Shown in pieces: positions 5,600 to 14,353 of a DNA stretch of 14,353 nucleotides. The stretch's first letter is position 1; each line of letters starts with the position of its first letter. The translations under genes were made by a program, and so were the position numbers. The notes beneath the pieces were generated by a model. The model was not told where the DNA came from. It did no database searches and was given only the letters and a program-made list of their open reading frames with translations. Origin of the DNA: Nitrospinaceae bacterium (GTDB taxonomy: Bacteria > Nitrospinota > Nitrospinia > Nitrospinales > Nitrospinaceae). The stretch spans positions 1-14,353 of the forward strand of contig JAJDAX010000180.1 in NCBI GenBank assembly GCA_029261615.1, written 5' to 3'.

Positions 5600-8500
5600 A
5601 TGTCGAAAACGACCCAAATCGAACGTGGAAGCATTGATCCGCGCACAAGGCTCAACTTTTCCCGTATTCCGACGGTCATTGGCATCCCCAACCTGATAGA
5701 GATTCAGAAGAAATCCTTCGAACATTTCCTTCAGCTTGAAGTTGCGCCTCTTAAAAGAAATTTACAGGGGCTTGAAGAAGTATTCCGGGATATCTTTCCC
5801 ATTTCCGACCTGAATGTAAATGCCCGTATCGAGTACGTTGGATATGAGGTGGGTATTTGGGAGACCTCCCAAGGTGAATTCAAGGACCTTGGTGGTGTCG
5901 GTGTGATTGACGAGGAGACTAGGGAAGAGGTTCATTACAAAGAGAAATTCAAGCTCAGCGAATGTCGGCAAAAAGGGCTGACCTATTCGGATCCCATCAA
6001 GATCATGGTCCGAATGGTTCTTTACGATAAAGAGCGTATTGACCTTAATGCCCGTGTTCTAAAAGATCTTCCCGGTAGGACGATTGTGGAAGAGGTCAAG
6101 CACCCGGAAACCGGCAAGGTGTTGATCCCCGGGCGTGTGGAAGTGACCGACGAGATCGTCGAGTCGCTCAAGGAGGCCAAGGTACCGACGGTTGTTATTA
6201 ATTCCGTTCGGGAAGTAAAAGAGCAAAAGATTTTCCTGGGTGAGCTGCCTGTGATGGGGCCAACCGGAACTTTTATGATCAACGGTGTGGAGCGTGTCAT
6301 CGTCAGTCAGATGCATCGCTCCCCGGGAGCATTTTTCGCCCACGACAAAGGTAAATCCCACGTCAGTGGAAAATATCTCTACACGGCGCGAATTATTCCG
6401 GATCGCGGGTCCTGGCTCGATTTCGAATTCGATATTAAAGATATCCTGCACGTCAAGATAGACCGTCGGCGCAAGTTGCCAGCGACGGTTTTGCTTTCCG
6501 CATTTGGTCTGACCCGCGAAGAAATACTCAAGGCGTTCTATACCATCGAAACGGTTTCTTTCTCACCAAAAGAAAGTCGATGGACTATGAACAACAAAAA
6601 CCTGATGTGCGGCATGACTGTTCGGGAAGATGTCATCGATCCCAAGACCGAAGATGTGGTGCTCAAGTCTGGTAAGAGTGTCACTCCTGGTCAGGTGATG
6701 CGCAAATTGGGGCGGATTGGCAAATCGAAAAAAATTGAAATTGAACGGGAAAACTTACTCGACCTAATGCTTGCTCAGGAAGTGCTTGATCCTGAGACGG
6801 GCGAAGTAATTGGGGATTACTGTCAGCAGATTTCAGAAGACATTCTGGCGGCTATTGAAAAGGCCGGTGCCGGGGATGTGCGAGTTCTCAGGATTGATGA
6901 AGAGAGTCCGGATACCACCATTCGCGACACGATGGTTCTCTCCAAGGTCAATGAGGAAGAAGACGCCATCCGTGAAATCTACAAGCGGTTGCGTCCAGGT
7001 GATCCGCCTACCAATGAAATTGCACGTACCTTGTTTTGGAATTTATTTTTCAATCCGAAGCGCTACAACCTGTCGGTTGTGGGTCGGATGAAGATGAACC
7101 AGAAGTTTGGTCTTGATGTTGACCTGGAAAACAGGCTGCTCACTCTTGAAGATATTGTGGCGGTCATGCGTTACCTGGTTGGCCTAAGAAACGGTCAGGG
7201 TCTTATCGATGACATCGATCATCTCGGTAACCGTCGCGTGCGGGCCGTTGGTGAATCCATGGAAAATCAGTTCCGCGTTGGGCTGGTGCGTATGGAGCGG
7301 GCGATCATCGAGCGTATGTCGATACAGGATCTTGAGGTTTCCATGCCGCATGACCTGATCAATTCCAAGCCGGTTACTGCAGCCATTAAAGAATTTTTTG
7401 GAAGCAGTCAGCTTTCACAGTTTATGGATCAGACCAACCCCTTGTCCGAGATCACCCATAAGCGCCGTCTCAGTGCATTGGGGCCGGGCGGGTTGACCCG
7501 TGAGCGTGCCGGGTTCGAGGTGCGCGATGTGCATCCTACCCATTACGGTCGTATTTGTCCGATTGAAACGCCTGAAGGCCCGAACATCGGTTTGATCGCG
7601 TCTTTGTCTACCTATGCGCGGGTTAATGATTACGGTTTTATCGAGACCCCCTATCGCCGGGTGTCCAATGGCAAGGTGTCTGATGATGTTGAATTTCATA
7701 CTGCCATGGTCGAGGATGAATTCATCATCGCCCAGGCAAATGCGGAGCTCGATAAAAACAATAAGTTTGTTAAAGATATCGTGTCCGCCCGACAGGCCGG
7801 AGATTTTATCTTGTCGCCCAGCGACAAGGTGCAGCTCATGGATGTATCGCCGAAGCAGTTGATTTCGGTGGCCACGTCCCTGATCCCGTTCCTTGAAAAC
7901 GATGATGCCAATCGTGCGCTGATGGGTTCCAACATGCAGCGCCAGGCGGTGCCCCTTCTCCAAACCGAATCTCCTGTTGTGGGGACGGGTATGGAAGGGA
8001 TTGTTGCTCGTGATTCGGGTGCTGTTGTTGTGGCTGAGCATGAGGGTGAGGTTATTAGTGTCGATGCTTCCAGAATTGTTATTCGCTCTTCTATTGATAA
8101 AGCCGAGAAGGGTAGTGGGGGTCTGGATTCCAGGGTTGATATTTTCGCCTTGTCCAAGTATCAGCGATCTAATCAGAACACTTGTGTGAACCAGAAACCC
8201 CTGGTGCAGACCGGCGAAAAAATCCGGGCGGGTCAGGTGATCGCCGATGGTCCTTCGACTGATAAAGGTGAGCTGGCTCTGGGTCGCAACGTTCTGGTCG
8301 GGTTCATGCCTTGGGAAGGCTACAACTTTGAGGATGCCATCGTCATCAGTGAAAAGACGGTTAAGGAGGACATCTTCACCTCGGTTCATATCGAGGAATT
8401 CGAAGTTGAAGCTCGCGATACCAAACAGGGAAAAGAAGAGATCACCCGGGATATCTCCAACGTCGGGGAAGATGCACTCAAAAATCTCGATGACAGCGGG

Positions 8501-9814
8501 ATCATCCGAATAGGTGCTTCGGTCAAGCCCAACGATATTCTCGTTGGTAAGATCACGCCAAAAGGAGAAACTCAGTTAAGTCCTGAAGAGAAATTATTGA
8601 AAGCTATTTTCGGCGAAAAAGCCGGTGATGTGCGTGACACGTCCCTTCGAGTGCCGCCTGGGATTCTGGGGATCGTTATCGGGGTCAAGGTGTTCAGCCG
8701 CAAGGGCATCGATAAGGATTCGCGAACTCTTGCTATCGAAGAGGAAGAAGTCGAGCGCATTGAAAAGGACTTTCAGGACGAGATCAAAATCGTTAAAGGA
8801 GAAACTGAAAAACGTCTTCGGTCCATGTTGCTTGGGAAGACTGTATCCAAGGCCGCTGCCGTCGGTCGACGTCAGTTTGCAAAAGGCCAGGAACTGGATG
8901 AGGAGACTTTGTCTGCAATGGCAGGTAAAGACTTGGCTAAGGTTCCGGCGTCCGGAGTCGACTCCGCAGAGTTGCAGCAGTTAGAAGACAGCAGCCACGA
9001 TCAGATTCAGATTTTAAAATCAATCATGGCCGATAAAATCAGTAAGCTTAAAAAAGGCGACGACCTTGCGCCTGGTGTTATTAAGCTTGTTAAGGTTTTT
9101 GTTGCCATGAAACGCAAATTGCAAGTGGGCGACAAAATGGCCGGCCGTCACGGTAATAAGGGTGTGGTTTCCAATATCGTGCCCGAAGAAGATATGCCTT
9201 TTATGGAGGACGGTAAGCCGGTTGAGCTTTTGCTTAATCCGCTGGGTGTTCCGTCACGTATGAACGTGGGGCAGATTCTCGAAACCAATCTGGGAATGGC
9301 CGCCATGGCGCTCGGCCGTCACATGGCGACGCCGGTTTTTGATGGCGCGGCAGAGGCAGATGTCCGTAAATTACTTGAAGAGGGCGGTTGTCATCCTGCC
9401 GGAGAGGTTCAGCTTTACGATGGACGCTCAGGTCAGCCCTTCCATCAAAAAGTGATGGTGGGTTACATCTACATGCTTAAATTGCATCACTTGGTTGACG
9501 ACAAGATACATGCCCGATCAACGGGTCCTTATTCCCTTGTCACGCAGCAGCCGCTCGGTGGTAAGGCGCAGTTTGGCGGTCAGCGTCTGGGGGAAATGGA
9601 AGTCTGGGCCATCGAGGCTTATGGTGGAGCTTACACACTGCAGGAAATGCTCACCGTAAAGTCCGACGATGTCGAAGGCCGCAAGCGCATGTACGAGGCC
9701 ATCGTCAAAGGCGACACGCATCTGGTTCCGAGTTTACCGGAATCCTTTAATGTATTAGTGAAAGAACTCCAAAGTCTAGCAATCGATGTCGAGCTGATCG
9801 AAACGCTCAAGTGA
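5600..9814 (+). CDS. rpoB: RNA polymerase subunit beta
   Basis: 1404 residues (E. coli about 1342). Landmarks: the rifampicin region with [10 protein letters not shown]610, H620 and S625 (E. coli D516, H526, S531), all wild type; NFED at 909-912, holding the acidic pair near the active site; K1179 and K1187 in KMAGRHGNK; and the C-terminal clamp segment with [16 protein letters not shown]. Inserts: an SI1-type region (about 325-445) with two beta-beta' module-like units and an SI2-type region (about 1040-1152). Unlike E. coli, there are two added N-terminal segments (about 86-113 and 146-203), and the roughly 50 residues before ATPVFDGA are missing, as in many other phyla. The ATG has a weak ribosome site (GAG about 11 bases upstream), so coupling to rplL translation 77 bp away is unlikely to be direct. 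Confidence 0.98.
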   Translation: MSKTTQIERGSIDPRTRLNFSRIPTVIGIPNLIEIQKKSFEHFLQLEVAPLKRNLQGLEEVFRDIFPISDLNVNARIEYVGYEVGIWETSQGEFKDLGGVGVIDEETREEVHYKEKFKLSECRQKGLTYSDPIKIMVRMVLYDKERIDLNARVLKDLPGRTIVEEVKHPETGKVLIPGRVEVTDEIVESLKEAKVPTVVINSVREVKEQKIFLGELPVMGPTGTFMINGVERVIVSQMHRSPGAFFAHDKGKSHVSGKYLYTARIIPDRGSWLDFEFDIKDILHVKIDRRRKLPATVLLSAFGLTREEILKAFYTIETVSFSPKESRWTMNNKNLMCGMTVREDVIDPKTEDVVLKSGKSVTPGQVMRKLGRIGKSKKIEIERENLLDLMLAQEVLDPETGEVIGDYCQQISEDILAAIEKAGAGDVRVLRIDEESPDTTIRDTMVLSKVNEEEDAIREIYKRLRPGDPPTNEIARTLFWNLFFNPKRYNLSVVGRMKMNQKFGLDVDLENRLLTLEDIVAVMRYLVGLRNGQGLIDDIDHLGNRRVRAVGESMENQFRVGLVRMERAIIERMSIQDLEVSMPHDLINSKPVTAAIKEFFGSSQLSQFMDQTNPLSEITHKRRLSALGPGGLTRERAGFEVRDVHPTHYGRICPIETPEGPNIGLIASLSTYARVNDYGFIETPYRRVSNGKVSDDVEFHTAMVEDEFIIAQANAELDKNNKFVKDIVSARQAGDFILSPSDKVQLMDVSPKQLISVATSLIPFLENDDANRALMGSNMQRQAVPLLQTESPVVGTGMEGIVARDSGAVVVAEHEGEVISVDASRIVIRSSIDKAEKGSGGLDSRVDIFALSKYQRSNQNTCVNQKPLVQTGEKIRAGQVIADGPSTDKGELALGRNVLVGFMPWEGYNFEDAIVISEKTVKEDIFTSVHIEEFEVEARDTKQGKEEITRDISNVGEDALKNLDDSGIIRIGASVKPNDILVGKITPKGETQLSPEEKLLKAIFGEKAGDVRDTSLRVPPGILGIVIGVKVFSRKGIDKDSRTLAIEEEEVERIEKDFQDEIKIVKGETEKRLRSMLLGKTVSKAAAVGRRQFAKGQELDEETLSAMAGKDLAKVPASGVDSAELQQLEDSSHDQIQILKSIMADKISKLKKGDDLAPGVIKLVKVFVAMKRKLQVGDKMAGRHGNKGVVSNIVPEEDMPFMEDGKPVELLLNPLGVPSRMNVGQILETNLGMAAMALGRHMATPVFDGAAEADVRKLLEEGGCHPAGEVQLYDGRSGQPFHQKVMVGYIYMLKLHHLVDDKIHARSTGPYSLVTQQPLGGKAQFGGQRLGEMEVWAIEAYGGAYTLQEMLTVKSDDVEGRKRMYEAIVKGDTHLVPSLPESFNVLVKELQSLAIDVELIETLK

Positions 9815-9858
9815 TCAGGTTCTGCTAGATTGAACTACATAATTTAAGAGAGGCTTTC

Positions 9859-9882
9859 TCGAAAACCGTTTTTATGTTTCGA
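9859..9882 (+). other. Hairpin 1 in rpoB-rpoC spacer
   Basis: TCGAAA-(A)-C (9859-9866) pairs with GTTTCGA (9876-9882), seven pairs with one bulged A and a 9-nt loop. No terminator T-run follows. The rpoB-rpoC gap is 171 bp and contains no ORF or promoter that I can support. Confidence 0.35.
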
Positions 9883-9938
9883 CCCTGACTGCCCTTGGTT
9901 CGGAATAAATGTAAGTCGGTTATTGAATTGGCCCCTGA

Positions 9939-9958
9939 TTTGGGTGTCACCATCCAAA
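9939..9958 (+). promoter_or_regulatory. Hairpin 2, upstream of rpoC ribosome site
   Basis: TTTGGGTG (9939-9946) pairs with CATCCAAA (9951-9958), eight consecutive pairs including one G-T, closing a TCAC tetraloop. It ends 13 nt before the rpoC Shine-Dalgarno AGGAG (9972-9976). Plausible roles are an RNase processing site or control of rpoC translation; it lacks the T-run of a terminator. Confidence 0.45.
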
Positions 9959-9985
9959 CTTTAAACCCGTTAGGAGACCACACAC

Positions 9986-12900
9986 GTGGATACCCCGAGC
10001 TTAATTGACAAACCCAAAAATCCGATCATGTTTGATGCCATGCGCGTCCGGTTGGCCTCGCCTGAAAAAATCCGGTCCTGGTCGTACGGGGAAGTCAAAA
10101 AACCCGAGACCATCAACTATCGAACGTTCAAGCCTGAACGTGATGGGCTGTTCTGTGCCAAGATTTTTGGTCCTGTAAAGGACTGGGAATGTAACTGCGG
10201 CAAGTACAAACGGATGAAGCACAAAGGCGTGGTCTGCGAAAAGTGTGGCGTGGAAGTAATCCTTTCCAAGGTCCGCCGCGAAAGGCTCGGTCATATTGAG
10301 CTTGCAAGCCCGGTGGCTCATATTTGGTTTTTCAAGGGATTGCCGAGTCGTATCGGTCATATACTCGACCTCACTCTGAAAGAGCTCGAGCGTATTATTT
10401 ATTTTGAAAACTTTGTGGTGACTGATCCCGGTGAATCGGATTTTAAATACGGGCAGTTGTTGACTGAGGCCGAGCAGCGTGAATCGGAAATGGAATTTCC
10501 GCAGGGTTTGAAAACCATGATGGGTTGTGAGGCAGTCAGCGAAATGCTGAAGAACCTCGATCTCGACAGTCTTACCGTAAAAATCAAGGAAGACCTGTCC
10601 AACACTCAGTCTGTTCTCAATAAGCGAAAATTTTCCAAGCGATTAAAAATAGTAGAAGCGTTCCGTAAGTCGGGCAATCGACCGGAGTGGATGGTGTTGC
10701 AGGTGGTGCCGGTGATTCCGCCGGAACTGCGCCCACTGGTTCCCCTGGATGGTGGTCGTTTTGCCACGTCTGACCTCAACGATTTGTATCGTCGGGTCAT
10801 CAACCGTAACAACCGCTTGAAGCGTTTGCAGGAACTCAAAGCGCCGCAGATCATCATCCGGAATGAAAAAAGGATGTTGCAGGAAGCGGTCTCCGCCCTT
10901 TTTGATAACGGTAGGCGAGGACGTACGCTGCGCGGCACCAACAAGCGCCCGCTAAAATCCCTGTCCGATATGCTTAAGGGTAAGCAGGGACGTTTCCGTC
11001 AGAACCTGCTTGGAAAGCGCGTTGACTACTCAGGACGTTCAGTTATCGTCGTTGGGCCGGAGCTCAACCTGCATCAGTGTGGGCTTCCCAAGAAGATGGC
11101 ATTGGAATTGTTCAAGCCTTTCATCTTTAACCTGCTGGAAGAGAGAGGCTACGCCGCCACCATCAAGACAGCTAAGAAGATGGTCGAGCAGGAGCGCGCC
11201 GAAGTATGGGAAGTGCTCGAAGAAGTTGTTCAGAAGCATCCTGTTCTTCTGAACCGAGCCCCGACTCTGCATCGTCTCGGTATCCAGGCGTTCGAGCCAG
11301 TTCTGATTGAAGGTAAGGCGATCCGTGTTCATCCGCTGGTTTGTACCGCATTCAACGCCGATTTCGACGGTGACCAGATGGCGGTGCATGTACCGCTTTC
11401 CATGGAAGCCAGGGTTGAGGCCAAGCTGCTGATGATGGCACCGAATAACGTTATGTCGCCAGCGAATGGTCGTCCGATTGCTGTGCCGAGTCAGGACATC
11501 GTTCTCGGTTGTTATTACATGTCCAAGATTCGCGGCGGTGTTCAAGGCGAAGGTCATGTATTTTCAGACGGCAGGGAAGTGCGCGCTGCTTATGACGCGA
11601 ACGAACTCGATTTGCAGGCGAAGATCATGGTCCGTATTGATGGTGAGTTGCAGTGGACTACCACGGGCCGCGTCCTGTTGAAAGAAGTGTTGCCGGAAGG
11701 ATTGCCCTTCAGCCTGATCAATAAAATTCTGGATAAGAAATCGTTGTCCGATCTGATTTCCACTTCTTATAAAATGGTAGGTCGGGAAAAAACCGTTACG
11801 CTTCTGGACCAGGTCAAGACGCTTGGCTTTCATTACGCCACCGAGGCCGGGCTCTCCATCTCGATCGACCACATGCGGATTCCGGAAGCAAAAGAGGGGC
11901 TGGTCACTAAAACCGGTGAAGAAGTCCTGCGTGTTTATGGCCAGTACCGCGATGGTCTGATCACCAATGGTGAGCGGTACAACAAGGTGATCGACATCTG
12001 GGCGCATGTTACGGAAAAAGTTTCCGAGGAAATGTTTAGAGAGCTGGAAAATGAAGATCAGGATCTGGTAGACGGTAAAGGTGACAAGAATAAGGACTTC
12101 AACTCCATCTACATCATGGCTGATTCCGGAGCTCGCGGAAGTTCGCAGCAGCTTCGTCAGTTGGCGGGGATGCGCGGCCTGATGGCCAAACCGTCCGGTG
12201 AAATTATTGAAACACCTATCACCGCTAATTTCCGCGAAGGACTATCGGTGATTCAGTACTTCATTTCGACGCATGGTGCCCGCAAGGGGTTGGCTGATAC
12301 CGCGCTTAAAACCGCGAACTCCGGTTACCTCACTCGCCGTCTGGTCGATGTGGCTCAGGACATCATTATCATGGAAGAAGATTGTGGAACCCTGCGCGGC
12401 CTGGAAGTGGCTGCTCTGGTGGAAGCTGGCGAAATCATCCAGCCGTTGGGCGAGCGCTTGCTCGGGCGGACCACCCTGGAGGATGTGATCGACCCTTTTA
12501 ACAACGACCTTCTTGTGAAAGCCAATGATTTGATCGGTGAGGAAGAAGTTGAAGCGATCGAAAACTCCGGTATCGAAAAAATCAAGATCCGTTCCAACCT
12601 GACCTGTGAATCGCATCAGGGTTTGTGTGTGAAATGTTACGGGCGTAATCTGGCGACCAACGACTGGGTGGAAGTGGGTGAGCCGATCGGCGTCATCGCG
12701 GCGCAGTCCATTGGAGAGCCAGGAACCCAGCTGACCATGCGGACCTTTCATATCGGGGGTACTGCGAGTCGGGTTGTTGAGCAGACGACGCTGTCGACCA
12801 AAAAAGGCGGCATCATCAAATACCAGGGATTGCGTACCCTGAAAAACCAGCGCGGTGAAATCATTGTCATGAACCGCAACGGGTTCCTCACGGTGCAGGA

Positions 12901-14110
12901 TGAAAACGGGCGTGAAAAAGAACGTTATTCAATCGTATACGCGGCCAAGTTGAAAGTGACCGATGGTCAGGAGGCTCATGAAGGCCAGACGCTGGTGGAA
13001 TGGGATCCCTATACCAACTCGATCCTGACTGAGGTTTCGGGAACGATTGCTTTCGATGATATTCTCGAAGGCGCGACCATGAAAGAGGACTTTGATGAGA
13101 TCACTGGTCTGTCTTCAAAAGTAATTGTCCCTCATCGGGATGAAAAGAAACAGCCACGTATCCTTATTACAGATGAAGAGGGTGAGGAGTTACGAAAATA
13201 CCTTCTGCCTGCAGGGGCACACATCAACGTTAATGAGGGGGATTTTGTTAACGCCGGCGACGTTATCGTTAAGATACCGCGTGAATCCGCCAAGACCAAG
13301 GACATCACCGGTGGTCTGCCGCGTGTTGCAGAATTGTTCGAAGCCCGAAAGCCGCATGAGCAGGCAACCATTACCGAGATTGATGGTAAAGTTAAATTCG
13401 GCGGGTTCGTCAAGGGAATGCGGAAAGTAGTCGTTGTCTCCGAATCGGGAGATGAGCGCGATTACCTGATCCCACGCGGCAAGCATATCAATGTTCACGA
13501 AGGAGACGATGTGCTGGCGGGTGAGCCGCTGATGGACGGTGCGTCTAACCCGCATGACATCCTGGCGGTCCTCGGTGAAAACGAATTACAGAAATACCTC
13601 GTAAACGAGGTGCAGGAGGTTTACCGGCTGCAGGGCGTGACGATCAATGACAAGCATATCGAAGTGATCGTCCGACAGATGCTCAGGCATGTCCAGGTTG
13701 AAGAGCCAGGTGATACTGATCTTCTTGTGGGCGAGCAGGTGACCAAGAAACAGTTCAACCAGAAAAACCAGGAAGTGATCAAGGGTGGTGGTAAGCCGGC
13801 TCAGGCAACTCCGGTTTTACTAGGGATTACCAAGTCTTCGCTCAGCACGGAAAGTTTTATCTCCGCAGCGTCGTTCCAGGAAACCACCCGGGTGCTGACG
13901 GAGGTATCGCTCAGTGGAAAAGAAGACCGACTGGTAGGGCTCAAGGAAAATGTCATTATGGGACGATTGATCCCTGCAGGAACCGGTTGTCGGGTTTACT
14001 CCGGAATTCGTATCGAAGAGCCGGAATACGAGGAAGAAGTACCGGCTGAGGCCGTTGCTGAGGAGCCGGAATCCGGTTCTGAGGAAAAAGAAGTGGCTGT
14101 AGTGGAATAA
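9986..14110 (+). CDS. rpoC: RNA polymerase subunit beta'
   Basis: 1374 residues from a GTG with AGGAG nine bases upstream. In order: the N-terminal zinc site C69, C71, C84, C87; the catalytic NADFDGD at 457-463, where D459, D461 and D463 hold the active-site magnesium; the bridge helix (about 755-790; [20 protein letters not shown]); the second zinc site C800, C874, C881, C884; and the trigger loop MRTFH at 918-922. A proteobacterial-type SI3 insert (about 935-1100) interrupts the trigger loop and contains the [14 protein letters not shown] barrel motif that recurs near 1160-1175. The protein ends in a strongly acidic tail (1344-1374, 14 Glu in 31). Together with RpoB it forms the catalytic core of RNA polymerase. 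All metal-binding and catalytic residues are intact. Confidence 0.98.
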   Translation: MDTPSLIDKPKNPIMFDAMRVRLASPEKIRSWSYGEVKKPETINYRTFKPERDGLFCAKIFGPVKDWECNCGKYKRMKHKGVVCEKCGVEVILSKVRRERLGHIELASPVAHIWFFKGLPSRIGHILDLTLKELERIIYFENFVVTDPGESDFKYGQLLTEAEQRESEMEFPQGLKTMMGCEAVSEMLKNLDLDSLTVKIKEDLSNTQSVLNKRKFSKRLKIVEAFRKSGNRPEWMVLQVVPVIPPELRPLVPLDGGRFATSDLNDLYRRVINRNNRLKRLQELKAPQIIIRNEKRMLQEAVSALFDNGRRGRTLRGTNKRPLKSLSDMLKGKQGRFRQNLLGKRVDYSGRSVIVVGPELNLHQCGLPKKMALELFKPFIFNLLEERGYAATIKTAKKMVEQERAEVWEVLEEVVQKHPVLLNRAPTLHRLGIQAFEPVLIEGKAIRVHPLVCTAFNADFDGDQMAVHVPLSMEARVEAKLLMMAPNNVMSPANGRPIAVPSQDIVLGCYYMSKIRGGVQGEGHVFSDGREVRAAYDANELDLQAKIMVRIDGELQWTTTGRVLLKEVLPEGLPFSLINKILDKKSLSDLISTSYKMVGREKTVTLLDQVKTLGFHYATEAGLSISIDHMRIPEAKEGLVTKTGEEVLRVYGQYRDGLITNGERYNKVIDIWAHVTEKVSEEMFRELENEDQDLVDGKGDKNKDFNSIYIMADSGARGSSQQLRQLAGMRGLMAKPSGEIIETPITANFREGLSVIQYFISTHGARKGLADTALKTANSGYLTRRLVDVAQDIIIMEEDCGTLRGLEVAALVEAGEIIQPLGERLLGRTTLEDVIDPFNNDLLVKANDLIGEEEVEAIENSGIEKIKIRSNLTCESHQGLCVKCYGRNLATNDWVEVGEPIGVIAAQSIGEPGTQLTMRTFHIGGTASRVVEQTTLSTKKGGIIKYQGLRTLKNQRGEIIVMNRNGFLTVQDENGREKERYSIVYAAKLKVTDGQEAHEGQTLVEWDPYTNSILTEVSGTIAFDDILEGATMKEDFDEITGLSSKVIVPHRDEKKQPRILITDEEGEELRKYLLPAGAHINVNEGDFVNAGDVIVKIPRESAKTKDITGGLPRVAELFEARKPHEQATITEIDGKVKFGGFVKGMRKVVVVSESGDERDYLIPRGKHINVHEGDDVLAGEPLMDGASNPHDILAVLGENELQKYLVNEVQEVYRLQGVTINDKHIEVIVRQMLRHVQVEEPGDTDLLVGEQVTKKQFNQKNQEVIKGGGKPAQATPVLLGITKSSLSTESFISAASFQETTRVLTEVSLSGKEDRLVGLKENVIMGRLIPAGTGCRVYSGIRIEEPEYEEEVPAEAVAEEPESGSEEKEVAVVE

Positions 14111-14134
14111 CCTTGTTTATTTGGATTTTTCCAC

Positions 14135-14162
14135 TTGACTGAGCGCGTTAAAGTGATAGAAT
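14135..14162 (+). promoter_or_regulatory. Sigma70 promoter of rpsL (str) operon
   Basis: TTGACT (14135-14140), a 16-nt spacer and TAGAAT (14157-14162) each match consensus at five of six bases. The start would be near 14169, giving a leader of about 100 nt before rpsL. No convincing terminator is seen between rpoC and this promoter, so read-through from rpoC is also possible. Confidence 0.7.
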
Positions 14163-14244
14163 CTTGAACTTTCCACCAGCGTAACCAATTTTCGTTAGGT
14201 CAAGGAAATCAAACACTTAGGGCAGTTCCGTTTTTTTTAGGGGC

Positions 14245-14261
14245 AGCCTCAATAGGGAGCT
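14245..14261 (+). promoter_or_regulatory. Hairpin covering the rpsL ribosome site
   Basis: AGC-CTC (14245-14250) can pair with GGG-(A)-GCT (14255-14261): six pairs including one T-G, with A14258 bulged and an AATA loop. This would hide the Shine-Dalgarno GGGAG (14255-14259), the only one before the rpsL TTG. A T8 run at 14231-14238 lies upstream. The structure is short and its effect is uncertain. Confidence 0.35.
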
Positions 14262-14267
14262 ATTACT

Positions 14268-14353
14268 TTGCCGACAATAAATCAGCTGGTCCGACAGGGC
14301 CGGAAGGCAAAAAAATACAAGACGGCGAGTCCTGCGTTAAAGCGCTGTCCGCA
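14268..14353 (+). CDS. rpsL: 30S ribosomal protein S12, 3' part outside window
   Basis: The first 28 codons are present. After a TTG start the product reads [12 protein letters not shown] and, from residue 21, SPALKRCP, which is the S12 N-terminus; S12 almost always begins MPTINQL, so the TTG start is secure. GGGAG lies eight bases upstream. S12 sits at the decoding centre and controls accuracy; the streptomycin-resistance residues lie beyond the window. In many bacteria rpsL opens the str unit (rpsL, rpsG, fusA, tuf), and a good promoter stands about 105 bp upstream. Confidence 0.95.
   Translation, partial: MPTINQLVRQGRKAKKYKTASPALKRCP

Noticed and set aside
7415..8389. 324-codon open frame on the - strand inside rpoB
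   Set aside because: It is fully antisense to a highly conserved part of rpoB, and its product shows no recognisable family. Open antisense frames are common in such genes.
9815..9985. Internal promoter for rpoC in the rpoB-rpoC spacer
   Set aside because: TTGAAC and TTGAAT occur but have no -10 box at suitable spacing.
1..14353. CRISPR array, insertion sequence, toxin-antitoxin or defence system
   Set aside because: No spaced direct repeats, transposase motifs or terminal inverted repeats were seen. Apart from the edge HD-GYP gene, the window is core housekeeping.

Overview
This window is the beta-operon region of a bacterial chromosome: tRNA-Tyr, tRNA-Gly, tRNA-Thr, rpmG, tRNA-Trp, secE, nusG, rplK, rplA, rplJ, rplL, rpoB, rpoC, then the first 28 codons of rpsL. 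All are on the + strand. A separate gene on the - strand, an HD-GYP-type protein cut by the left edge, occupies bases 1-897. The RNA polymerase subunits carry the insert architecture typical of Proteobacteria and related Gram-negative phyla: SI1 and SI2 in beta, SI3 in the beta' trigger loop. RpoB lacks the long C-terminal insert of E. coli and has two extra N-terminal insertions. A deltaproteobacterium-like or Nitrospinota-like organism would fit, but that assignment is inference from remembered family features, not a database match.

Layout. Bases 1-897 (-) encode most of an HD-GYP output protein. Bases 898-1301 are AT-rich and gene-free, with a terminator-like hairpin and weak promoter candidates. 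A near-consensus sigma70 promoter (TTGACA, 18 bp, TATAAT, GC-rich discriminator) at 1302-1331 probably drives the whole tRNA/ribosomal-protein/polymerase cluster. It is followed by a leader of about 200 nt containing two GGCTTGTTTTTT elements and a G-rich stretch. Bases 1535-2711 interleave four tRNAs with the short genes rpmG and secE. Bases 2689-5522 carry nusG and the L11-L1-L10-L7/L12 genes. Bases 5600-14110 carry rpoB and rpoC. A second good promoter (TTGACT, 16 bp, TAGAAT) at 14135-14162 starts the rpsL (str) unit.

The genes form one growth-linked module: tRNAs and ribosomal proteins for translation, SecE for the translocon, NusG to couple RNA polymerase to the ribosome, and the two catalytic polymerase subunits. 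No tuf gene lies between tRNA-Thr and rpmG, where many bacteria have one. The 15-bp rplA-rplJ gap leaves no room for a classical L10 leader. I see no mobile element, CRISPR array or evidently new multi-gene system. The points most worth checking are the extra beta-beta' module in RpoB, a hairpin motif shared between the tRNA spacer and the rplK leader, hairpins at several gene junctions (one holding the rplJ Shine-Dalgarno sequence in its loop), and a duplicated L12-binding segment in L10.
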